A stretch of DNA of 7,667 nt. It comes from an uncultured Chlamydiae bacterium (GTDB lineage Bacteria; Chlamydiota; Chlamydiia; Chlamydiales; CALBHK01). The translations under genes were made by a program, and so were the position numbers. The notes under the pieces are model-generated. The model searched no databases. It worked only from the letters and a program-made list of their open reading frames with translations, and had not been told where the DNA came from. Every line of letters starts with the position of its first letter. Position 1 is the first letter of the stretch. Positions 1 through 6,298 of this stretch are shown here, piece after piece. Where the stretch lies: NCBI GenBank assembly GCA_937894565.1, contig CALBHK010000429.1:1-7667 (forward strand), given 5' to 3'.

Positions 1-37
1 TCAAAAAAGATCTAAACTATACTTGACAACTCACATA

Positions 38-156
38 GCAGGATAGGCAGGATAATTACACTTGATAAGATAAAGTATAAAATCTCAACCTTCTTTATTT
101 TTTAGAAAGAAAAGAGGGATTAACCATATGTTGTATAATTATCCTGCCTATCCTGC
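38..156. repeat. Perfect 21-bp inverted repeat with 77-nt spacer
   Basis: Bases 38-58 are the exact reverse complement of bases 136-156 (21 of 21). Each arm contains two copies of the unit TATCCTGCC or its complement, next to an AT-rich end (TAATTA). The pairing extends slightly beyond the arms if one extra A (135) is bulged. The 77-nt spacer is AT-rich and contains a weaker inverted pair, TTCTTT (91-96) with AAAGAA (106-111). The structure lies downstream of rnz, so the rnz transcript could fold it, but no T-run follows the stem directly, so it is not a classic intrinsic terminator. It could be a dispersed repeat or a degenerate miniature element. What is seen is the repeat; its role is unknown. 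Confidence 0.8.
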
Positions 157-183
157 CGGCGTAGCCGATCCTGCCTATCCTGT
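141..183. repeat. 16-bp direct repeat flanking an 11-bp hairpin
   Basis: Bases 141-156 and 168-183 are the same 16-mer apart from the last base (C against T). Between them lies CGGCGTAGCCG (157-167), a 4-bp stem with a GTA loop. Each 16-mer is itself an iteration of the unit ATCCTGCCT. With the inverted copy at 38-58, the same core occurs three times within 150 bp. The GC-rich centre contrasts with the AT-rich surroundings. The arrangement repeat-hairpin-repeat looks modular, as in dispersed palindromic repeat families, but family membership cannot be judged from one window. Confidence 0.75.
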
Positions 184-213
184 TCTGTTTTCTTTTTTCT
201 TGTATCTTGCTTA

Positions 214-1134
214 TTACCCATCTTGTTGCTCTTTAGGGAATTCAAAACGTTTTAGATCTTCTGCACAATCAGTATTTGGAAATATAGCGCGCGCTTCTTC
301 CCTAAATGGCGCTACATCTAAATATCTACCTGAAAAGTGGGTGAGAATCAGTTCTTTAGCCTGTGCTTTTTTTGCAAGTGTTGCCGCTTGGGCAGCTGTC
401 ATGTGTTTATAGCTTTTAGCTAAATCAGCTTGTTCTTCCGTAAAAGTGCTCTCGCATATGACCATGCGTGCATTTCTTGCCAGATGGATCGCTTGAGGAC
501 AAAAGAGAGAGTCACTAATGACGGCAATGGAATCACCTTGGCGCACATAGCTCACATCATCTAAAAGCACCTTTTTGCTGTCGATTTCAACCATTCCTTC
601 TCTTTCCAGTTTTTTGACCAGAGGGCCTTTTACGCCATGTGCTAAAAGTTTTTCTTTTGAATATTTGCGTTCATCGGGTTCTGTGACCCGATAGCCTAAG
701 CAGTCCACTCCATGCTCTAAAAAAGCTGCTTCGATTGTAAAATTTTCGTCCTGATACACAACCCCTTCAGAGTTTATGGGGTGTTCCACTACATGGATGG
801 TTTCATGATAAATCGTTCCATAACGTAAACGATCAAAATAGGTTTTGCCGCTCGCTGGATAGAAACAGTGGATAGGATGTTGCACTTTGTCTAAATTTAA
901 ACGCATGAGAAAAGATCCAAATCCTAGGCAATGATCGCCATGAAAGTGAGAAATGAGAATGTAGTTGACGCAGGGAGGAGGGATGTTAGCAAAAATAAAT
1001 TGCCTCTGAGTGCCCTCTCCGGGATCAAATAAAAGCCCCTGCCCATTCCACCTAAAAAGATAAGCTCCATGGTTGCGGTAGCGTGTAGGTTGTTGACTCG
1101 ATGATCCTAAAATAATTAGTTCGCGTGCAGACAT
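214..1134 (-). CDS. rnz: Ribonuclease Z (tRNase Z), metallo-beta-lactamase fold
   Basis: This 306-residue protein is a tRNA 3'-processing endonuclease that cuts the 3' trailer from tRNA precursors; it is cytoplasmic and zinc-dependent. Visible metal ligands are the HFHGDH motif (His63, His65, Asp67, His68), His141 in LEHGVDCLGYR, Asp208 in ISDS and His266 in THFSGR. The HMTAAQAA segment (His244), typical of tRNase Z, is also present. DPGEGTQRQ at 38-46 is characteristic of the family. Length is normal for a bacterial short-form enzyme. The ATG at 1134 lies inside the end of the upstream ITPase-like gene (19-bp overlap), so translation is probably coupled. An AGGA-type ribosome site sits rather far upstream. 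Two consecutive TAA stops end the gene. It is the last gene of the lon cluster; I recall the orthologue sitting near lon in Chlamydia trachomatis too. Confidence 0.95.
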   Translation of the reverse strand: MSARELIILGSSSQQPTRYRNHGAYLFRWNGQGLLFDPGEGTQRQFIFANIPPPCVNYILISHFHGDHCLGFGSFLMRLNLDKVQHPIHCFYPASGKTYFDRLRYGTIYHETIHVVEHPINSEGVVYQDENFTIEAAFLEHGVDCLGYRVTEPDERKYSKEKLLAHGVKGPLVKKLEREGMVEIDSKKVLLDDVSYVRQGDSIAVISDSLFCPQAIHLARNARMVICESTFTEEQADLAKSYKHMTAAQAATLAKKAQAKELILTHFSGRYLDVAPFREEARAIFPNTDCAEDLKRFEFPKEQQDG

Positions 1135-1688
1135 AATAGATCTATTTTCCTTTTGAGTTGGTTAAGGGCATGCGCGCGCATGGAGAAATGTATGATTTCA
1201 GAAAAAGGCATTTCAATGACACTCTTTTCATAACCCAAAGGCATAAAGATGGAATTAAAATTGATTTTTCCATGCTCTGTGGCCCCTACTCGGGGAGCAA
1301 CGAGAGTTCCTTCAGTCACACCTTTACAGAGAATGAATTCTGAGAGGTTAGGGTTGAAATAGACAGCATGGCAGATAGCTGTGGCGCGGTAATCGCCATA
1401 GCGATGCACCAAGTCATACAGGCCATCAGGGCCTAAAACGCTTAACATGGGTTTGATATAAGGACCTGGAAAGCCGCCCAAAGCTGATAAATGCAAAGAA
1501 ACATCTTCTACTATAAAAGGGCTTTTAATAATTTCCAGGGCCTTTTTGGCTTTTTCCAGGGCAATTTCTTCGGATGTGCCTTGAATTTCGGGCAGATCTA
1601 ATGGGGTGTGAATAAGATTCCAGCAGGGTAAGATCAATTTTGCTTCAGCAAACTTGCCCGCATTAGAGGTGATGTAGTTAACTTGCAT
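1116..1688 (-). CDS. ITPase/HAM1-family (non-canonical purine NTP pyrophosphatase-like) protein
   Basis: This 190-residue protein belongs to the HAM1/RdgB/ITPA family, whose members hydrolyse ITP, XTP and their deoxy forms to monophosphates, keeping damaged purines out of nucleic acids. Conserved parts are SNAGKF (8-13, phosphate-binding Lys12), Glu34 in LPEIQG, VED (60-62) and LGGFPGPYIK (70-79). The last, with the following PDGLYDLV, looks closer to eukaryotic ITPA than to E. coli RdgB. The C-terminal half is degenerate. The usual GWDP motif is NFNS (143-146), the EKN lysine position is Ile, and SHR has become SMR (169-171). Base recognition and activity are therefore doubtful. GGAG (complement of 1694-1697) lies 5 nt before the ATG. 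The gene overlaps rnz by 19 bp and follows a large palindrome. The family call is firm; the activity is not. Confidence 0.85.
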   Translation of the reverse strand: MQVNYITSNAGKFAEAKLILPCWNLIHTPLDLPEIQGTSEEIALEKAKKALEIIKSPFIVEDVSLHLSALGGFPGPYIKPMLSVLGPDGLYDLVHRYGDYRATAICHAVYFNPNLSEFILCKGVTEGTLVAPRVGATEHGKINFNSIFMPLGYEKSVIEMPFSEIIHFSMRAHALNQLKRKIDLLCLHAN

Positions 1689-1702
1689 GTTTTCTCCGAT
1701 TT

Positions 1703-1865
1703 AGGAAGTGTGTATGAAATAAATTAAATGTTTGGACGCGCCAAAGCCCCGGGGTTGAATCGATCATAAACGACCCTCTATTATTAATACAGGATCGTTT
1801 ATGATCGTTTAACCGCGGGAGCGTTCGCGATGCCCAAACCTTTAATTTATTCATGCACGCTTCCT
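1703..1865. repeat. 163-bp imperfect palindrome (possible MITE-like or regulatory hairpin)
   Basis: The outer arms 1703-1735 and 1834-1865 pair at 29 of 33 positions, with one single-base bulge. The inner arms 1761-1773 and 1795-1807 pair perfectly over 13 bp, with a 21-nt loop of which CCT/AGG can also pair. Between them is a GC-rich, poorly matched stretch holding CCCCGGGG (1747-1754) on one side and CCGCGG (1813-1818) on the other. A 9-mer, GATCGTTTA, is tandemly repeated at 1793-1801 and 1803-1811. The right arm covers the last codons and stop of the rhomboid gene. No T-run follows the stem on either strand, which argues against a simple intrinsic terminator. I see no transposase and no clear target duplication. 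It could be a decayed miniature element, or an RNA structure setting expression of the last two genes of the cluster. Confidence 0.8.
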
Positions 1866-3068
1866 GAATAGAGGTACTTTTGCCATCATGTATCCTGTAA
1901 GCCCTCCTGCAAGGTGTGCTGTGTTGGCAATACCTGGATTAAATGCACTATTAAAGTAAATATCAGAGACAAATGAAATGGTTTGAAGCACCACCATTCC
2001 TAAGACAAAAAGCAGCACCATCTTAAAAGTGGAAGAGGGAATGCGATAACCCTCCCAAGGCGCTTTTTTTTCTCTTACCCAAATAAAAGCTAATAAAGCA
2101 CAAACAACACCGGAAATTCCTATGAAATTGGGGCCGCTTACTAAATATTGAGCTGTATTGGAAATGATTGCAGAAATAACAATCAATAATAAATAGCGTA
2201 AGACCTTAATGCGTTCTTCAATTTGTATGCCTAAAACTAAAATCCACATCCCATTAAAAAGCAGATGAATCAAATTACCATGTAGAAAAATGGGAGTGAC
2301 GCTTCTCCAATATTCGTTTTGGCCTATTTTTTCGAAAAGAGGGGCTTTTTGAGGAAGGGGTTCGTTTTTTAAAAAAGAGATAAGATAAGGGTAAAGACCA
2401 TTCCAGGAAGGACTTTGGTTGTATTCTTGAATTAATGGATAAGCTCCAGTGGGCATCTGCTTTTGACCTAAAGCCTCTACTCCATACTTTTCAATTAATT
2501 CATCCACAATTTCATTAGATCTGGGATAATCATAGGCGAGTGTTTTATAGATGGAGGAGACATAAAAAGGGAGAAAAGGTAAATTTTTAGGAATTTTTTC
2601 TTGGTCGATATCAGGAGCTGACATCCAACTCCAGATAAAGATCCACACGCACGCCATGAGGATATATAAAGTAACAGGCTTGATTTTTTGTGGTGGGCTT
2701 GGATTGTTGGGGGCCCAATGAGGGGTTTGCTGATAAGTGGGTTTGGATGAGGATTCTTCAGAAGAGGAGTAAGCCTGAGAGGCAGAAACAGAGGGGGTAG
2801 AGGAAAATAGGGAGGGGGTCTCTAGAGCAGTTTTCACTTGAAAGCGATTGTTTTCTGGATCTTGAAGAAAGGTTTGAAATTCTTTTTTGGCTTGTTCTAT
2901 GTGATCTTCATTGACAATCCAAATATTGCAAACAGATTCTCCATAAGAATCATTTCCGAAGTCTTGAACTGTTGTGATACCATATTCAGATATAATGCCT
3001 TCTTGTTTAAGAAAAGCGCAAAATCGTTTTGATAGTTCTTCGCTGTTAAGTTTTCCAATTAGCCGCAT
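1851..3068 (-). CDS. GlpG-like rhomboid intramembrane serine protease
   Basis: This 405-residue inner-membrane protease should cleave transmembrane segments of client proteins. The catalytic dyad is Ser319 in GISG (317-320) and His385 in AHLAGGLTG. The oxyanion-site residues His263, His268 and Asn272 have the same 5, 4 and then 47-residue spacing to the serine as I recall for E. coli GlpG. Approximate membrane segments are 132-149, 266-284, 290-308, 318-331, 348-367 and 383-397. Residues 1-80 resemble the small cytosolic domain of GlpG (QAKKEFQTFL and around). A Ser/Pro-rich linker (about 83-128) follows. The loop between the first two membrane segments is about 110 residues, much longer than in GlpG. 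The ATG overlaps the upstream nucleotidyltransferase gene by 10 bp, with AAGGAG about 9 nt upstream. The last codons lie within the 163-bp palindrome. Substrates are unknown. Confidence 0.93.
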   Translation of the reverse strand: MRLIGKLNSEELSKRFCAFLKQEGIISEYGITTVQDFGNDSYGESVCNIWIVNEDHIEQAKKEFQTFLQDPENNRFQVKTALETPSLFSSTPSVSASQAYSSSEESSSKPTYQQTPHWAPNNPSPPQKIKPVTLYILMACVWIFIWSWMSAPDIDQEKIPKNLPFLPFYVSSIYKTLAYDYPRSNEIVDELIEKYGVEALGQKQMPTGAYPLIQEYNQSPSWNGLYPYLISFLKNEPLPQKAPLFEKIGQNEYWRSVTPIFLHGNLIHLLFNGMWILVLGIQIEERIKVLRYLLLIVISAIISNTAQYLVSGPNFIGISGVVCALLAFIWVREKKAPWEGYRIPSSTFKMVLLFVLGMVVLQTISFVSDIYFNSAFNPGIANTAHLAGGLTGYMMAKVPLFRKRA

Positions 3069-3577
3069 GGTTGTTTATCTCCTTCAATATTCACAATTTT
3101 CTGTATGATTTCTGTAGTAGAGAGACCGGGGATTTTTTTAACAAGATGAATTGTGCCCCCATGCTGTTCTACAACCTCCCGTTCAATGCAAGCCATACCA
3201 TAGCTTTCACAATTTACATGGATCAAAGGCTTGATCTGAGCTAGTATTTCTCTGGGATCTAAAGCATCAAAGTAGGTAACGTGGTCTACAAACTCTAATG
3301 CTGCGACCATTTGTAGACGTCCTTCTAATGGAATAATAGGGCGATTTTCTCCCTTGTATCCCTTTATGGAAAGGTCGGAATTAAGAGCAACAATCAACAC
3401 ATCGCCCAAAAGAGAAGCCTCATAAAAGGTTTGTAGATGTCCTGCATGGAGAAGATCAAAAGAGCCATTTAATGTCACAATGCGTTTTCCCTCTTTTCGT
3501 AATTGATTGGAAAAGGAGGCCAAGTCGCAAGGTTCGATGAATTTTTTGCGATACTCTTTCTGCCATAAACGGGTCAT
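3059..3577 (-). CDS. HldE/RfaE C-terminal-type nucleotidyltransferase (cytidylyltransferase family)
   Basis: This 172-residue single-domain protein matches the nucleotidyltransferase half of HldE (RfaE2), which adenylylates D-glycero-beta-D-manno-heptose 1-phosphate for LPS core synthesis. It has GSFDLLHAGH (38-47) with the HxGH nucleotide-binding signature, NSD (66-68), KGENRP (75-80) and GLSTTEII (151-158). The conserved KGxDY-type motif is replaced by NCESY (122-126), so the substrate may differ from heptose phosphate. No kinase half (HldE N-terminal) is present here. I start at the ATG at 3577 because AAGGAG sits 7 nt upstream, directly after the lon stop. An in-frame GTG at 3607 would add 10 residues, overlap lon and lack a good ribosome site. 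The gene is 13 bp after lon and overlaps the rhomboid gene by 10 bp. The family is sure; the substrate is uncertain. Confidence 0.88.
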   Translation of the reverse strand: MTRLWQKEYRKKFIEPCDLASFSNQLRKEGKRIVTLNGSFDLLHAGHLQTFYEASLLGDVLIVALNSDLSIKGYKGENRPIIPLEGRLQMVAALEFVDHVTYFDALDPREILAQIKPLIHVNCESYGMACIEREVVEQHGGTIHLVKKIPGLSTTEIIQKIVNIEGDKQPCG

Positions 3578-3584
3578 TGACAAG

Positions 3585-3590
3585 CTCCTT
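3585..3590 (-). promoter_or_regulatory. Ribosome binding site deciding the nucleotidyltransferase start
   Basis: The minus strand reads AAGGAG here, immediately after the lon TAA (3591-3593) and 7 nt before the ATG at 3577. This strong site favours the 172-residue start over the upstream GTG, and it suggests translation re-initiates after lon. Confidence 0.8.
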
Positions 3591-6080
3591 TTACTCAAAT
3601 GTTGCACTGGGCTGTTTGATTGAAAAAGCTATGGGAAAAACTTCATCATAATGAGTGACAAAATGAAATTCCAAACCCTCTTTAATATAGTCGGAAAGCT
3701 CTTCAACATCTCTTTCATTTTCTTTTGGAAAAATAAGGGTTTGAAGCTCGGCCCTTCTGGCTGCTACCACTTTTTCTTTTACCCCGCCAATTCCTAAGAT
3801 TAATCCTGTTAGGGTAATTTCTCCCGTCATGGCCAAATTATCTTTAATAGGAGTGTTTAAAAGCAAAGAGAGGAGGGCTGTGACAATGGAGATGCCGGCA
3901 GATGGTCCATCTTTTGGGGTGGCCCCTTCCGGAAAGTGCAGATGAACTTCATTTTTTTCAAAAAAAGTACATCCCGGAGCATATCGAGACATCATACTAT
4001 GAACAAAGCTCCAGGCAATTTGCGCCGATTCTTTCATGACATCGCCCGCTTGACCGGTAAGTTTGAGTGCTGTTTTTTCTCCCGGGATTTTAATAGCTTC
4101 GATATACAGGATGGCACCCCCAAGAGCTGTCCAGGCAAGGCCTGTACACACACCCATCGGGGTTTTTTCGTAGATGCGATCGCTGGTAAAAATGGGTTTG
4201 CCTAAAAAATCTTTAAGGTTGCGTGTGGTGATGCGGTACTGTTTAATCTCTTCTGCATTCTTTTTTTTACGTTTGGATGTTTCGTCAATAATGAGAACAG
4301 CTACTTTGCGCATGATTTTTTTAAGGTTGTGTTCCAGACTGCGCACTCCTGCTTCTCTTGCATATCCGTTAATGAGAGCGCGTAATGAGGTGTCAGCAAA
4401 AGCGATCTGATTGGCTTTAATGCCCGTGCTCTTTCTATTGCGCGGAATGAGATAGCGTTTAGCGATCTCAATTTTTTCATCCATAATATAGCCGGAGAGA
4501 CGTAGAATGTCCATGCGGTCCTGTAAAGGCTCTGGGATGGTGTCTAATATGTTAGCTGTCGTGATGAAGAGAATGTTAGAAAGATCGCACCGTACATCTA
4601 AATAATGGTCTAAAAATTGCATGTTTTGTTCAGGGTCAAGAGCTTCTAAAAGGGAAGAAGCGGGGTCTCCTTGCTGACCAGAACCAATCTTATCGACTTC
4701 ATCGATCATGATAACGGGGTTCATTGTTTGGCATGTTTTAAGCGCTTGAATGAGTTTTCCAGGCATGGCGCCAATATAGGTGCGCCTGTGGCCCTTTACT
4801 TCTGCTTCATCGCGCATACCCCCCACAGAGAAGCGGAAAAATTTACGGTTGAGGGCTCTGGCAATACTGCGGCCAATGCTTGTTTTGCCAACCCCTGGAG
4901 GTCCCGATAGACAGATAATGCTTCCGCGCACTCCTCCGGATAAGGTGCCGACTCCAATAAATTCGATGATGCGCTCTTTGATATCTTTGAGTCCGTAGTG
5001 ATCTTCTTCTAAAATTTGGCGCGCTTTTTTTAAGTTATGATTTTCTTTACTATAGATTCCCCAAGGAATCACAGTGAGCCAGTCCAAATAGCCTCTTGCT
5101 ACGGCGTATTCGGCGCTTTGAAATTCAAGGGCGCTTAATTTTTCTAATTCTTCTTCGATGACTTTAACCACATCTGGAGGAATTGTTCTTTCAGCCATGC
5201 GCGCTTCAAACTTCTCTTTATCTGTGGTTTTTTCATCTTTATCCATGCCCAGTTCGCGCTTGATGGTCTTTAATTGTTCGCGTAAAAAATAATCTCTTTG
5301 GGATTTAGAGATGGTCGCTTCAATTTTTTGGTTAATGTTGAATTGAATTTTGCTTAAATCTAATTCTTTCTTCAAAAGGGACAGAGCGAGCTCAATGCGT
5401 TTTTCTAAATCAATTGTATCCAGGATATTTTGCAGCTCAGTTCTGGAGGCGGTAGTTAAGGCTACAGCAAAGTCTGCTAATTTTCCTGGCTCTGTGAAAT
5501 CGGAGTGGCCAAGGAAAATTTGGAGCTCTTCTTTAAAAAGAGGATTGAGCTTGAGGAGTTCTTTAATGATAGAAATAATGCTAATAGCATAAGCTTTAAG
5601 CTCTTGAGTGAGTTTCTTCTTTTCTTCAACCACTTCAATCTGTGCTTTAATATACTTGCTTTTTACATGTTTTTTAACGCGGAAGCGTGATTCCATATTA
5701 AGGATCACCTGAGCGCCCCCTTGTTCTAAGGGCATGATTTTTAAGATACGGGCGATGACCCCTATTTTATGCATCTCTTTAAGAGAGACATTATAGACAT
5801 CCTGCTCTTCATTTTTTGTGAGAAGCAGCCCTACCATTTTATGCGGAGTTTTAGCTACAGTTTTTAAGACTTCGTAATAGGTGCCGGGTTCGATGATAAT
5901 AGTTGCCGCCATTCCTGGAAAAAAGGGACGCTTAGCGATGGGGAAAATAAAGAGACTAGAGGGGATACGGTGTTCTTTAGCGGATTCTTCAGAAGGGGAA
6001 TCGATTAGAGAGTGAAGGACCATCTCTTCGACATCTTCCATGTAATCTTCAGCATCTGGTTCTAAGTGGGAATCTGACAC
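3591..6080 (-). CDS. lon: ATP-dependent protease Lon
   Basis: This 829-residue cytoplasmic AAA+ serine protease degrades misfolded and short-lived regulatory proteins as a hexamer. Order of parts: an acidic N-terminal extension of about 35 residues, the LON substrate-binding domain (about 40-240, starting near LFIFPIAKRPFFPG), and a helical coiled region. The ATPase follows, with Walker A GPPGVGKT (393-400) and Walker B VIMIDEVDK (456-464). The protease domain has catalytic Ser727 in KDGPSAG and Lys770 in KEKVVAARRA. All key residues are intact. I choose the GTG at 6080 because GGAGGG lies 5 nt upstream and a promoter lies between it and the longer ATG at 6143; that ATG would fall upstream of the predicted transcript start. 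Length is near chlamydial Lon and somewhat longer than E. coli Lon (784). It heads the minus-strand cluster. Confidence 0.97.
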   Translation of the reverse strand: MSDSHLEPDAEDYMEDVEEMVLHSLIDSPSEESAKEHRIPSSLFIFPIAKRPFFPGMAATIIIEPGTYYEVLKTVAKTPHKMVGLLLTKNEEQDVYNVSLKEMHKIGVIARILKIMPLEQGGAQVILNMESRFRVKKHVKSKYIKAQIEVVEEKKKLTQELKAYAISIISIIKELLKLNPLFKEELQIFLGHSDFTEPGKLADFAVALTTASRTELQNILDTIDLEKRIELALSLLKKELDLSKIQFNINQKIEATISKSQRDYFLREQLKTIKRELGMDKDEKTTDKEKFEARMAERTIPPDVVKVIEEELEKLSALEFQSAEYAVARGYLDWLTVIPWGIYSKENHNLKKARQILEEDHYGLKDIKERIIEFIGVGTLSGGVRGSIICLSGPPGVGKTSIGRSIARALNRKFFRFSVGGMRDEAEVKGHRRTYIGAMPGKLIQALKTCQTMNPVIMIDEVDKIGSGQQGDPASSLLEALDPEQNMQFLDHYLDVRCDLSNILFITTANILDTIPEPLQDRMDILRLSGYIMDEKIEIAKRYLIPRNRKSTGIKANQIAFADTSLRALINGYAREAGVRSLEHNLKKIMRKVAVLIIDETSKRKKKNAEEIKQYRITTRNLKDFLGKPIFTSDRIYEKTPMGVCTGLAWTALGGAILYIEAIKIPGEKTALKLTGQAGDVMKESAQIAWSFVHSMMSRYAPGCTFFEKNEVHLHFPEGATPKDGPSAGISIVTALLSLLLNTPIKDNLAMTGEITLTGLILGIGGVKEKVVAARRAELQTLIFPKENERDVEELSDYIKEGLEFHFVTHYDEVFPIAFSIKQPSATFE

Positions 6081-6085
6081 TTCGA

Positions 6086-6091
6086 CCCTCC
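6086..6091 (-). promoter_or_regulatory. Strong ribosome binding site of lon
   Basis: The minus strand reads GGAGGG, 5 nt before the GTG at 6080. No comparable site precedes the in-frame ATG at 6143, so this site fixes the shorter lon start. Confidence 0.85.
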
Positions 6092-6118
6092 GTAATAAAA
6101 AAGTTAGCAGTGAGCAGT

Positions 6119-6147
6119 ATTGTACCCTCTCATGTTTAATCATTCAA
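6119..6147 (-). promoter_or_regulatory. Sigma70-type promoter of lon
   Basis: On the minus strand the -35 box is TTGAAT (6142-6147) and the -10 box is TACAAT (6119-6124), with an ideal 17-bp spacer. Transcription should start near 6112, giving a leader of about 32 nt before the GTG. A short tandem, ACTGCTC then ACTGCTA (minus strand, about 6105-6118), lies at the predicted start and could be a regulator site. I see no HrcA-type CIRCE inverted repeat. Confidence 0.65.
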
Positions 6148-6237
6148 TAAATACTATTTTTGAACAACGGCTAACATGTCCCCTTCTCAAGTTTTTTGAA
6201 AAATTAAAATTATTTTTTGGGAATGTAGTTTAATTAG

Positions 6238-6266
6238 TTGATTTTAAATTAATAATCGTATACAAT
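6238..6266 (+). promoter_or_regulatory. Sigma70-type promoter of the small membrane protein gene
   Basis: The -35 box is TTGATT (6238-6243) and the -10 box is TACAAT (6261-6266), separated by exactly 17 bp of AT-rich DNA. The start near 6273 gives a leader of about 26 nt. The spacing and -10 box are the same as in the divergent lon promoter. The rest of the 218-bp region between the two genes is AT-rich and shows no further structure I can support. Confidence 0.65.
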
Positions 6267-6298
6267 TGTCTTGACTTTAAATATAAACTGAGGTTTTT

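Noticed and set aside
24..81. TTGACA (24-29) and TTGATA (62-67) with downstream TATAAA (76-81) as promoters
   Set aside because: Spacings are wrong: no -10 box lies about 17 bp after TTGACA, and TTGATA is only 8 bp from TATAAA.
128..412. Plus-strand open frame of 94 codons beginning PAYPAGVADPAYP, with a GAGGG-like site at 114-118
   Set aside because: Most of it is antisense to the well-supported rnz gene, and the start lies in the repeat array. No promoter is visible, and the Pro-Ala-Tyr pattern simply follows from the DNA repeat.
1689..1850. Classic Rho-independent terminator or integron attC site between the rhomboid and ITPase-like genes
   Set aside because: The palindrome lacks a following T-run on either strand, and I could not find the paired attC core motifs or any integrase.
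6102..6128. TTAGCAGTG near the lon start as a CIRCE (HrcA) heat-shock operator
   Set aside because: Only one half-site is similar (7 of 9), and the second inverted half after a 9-bp spacer is absent.
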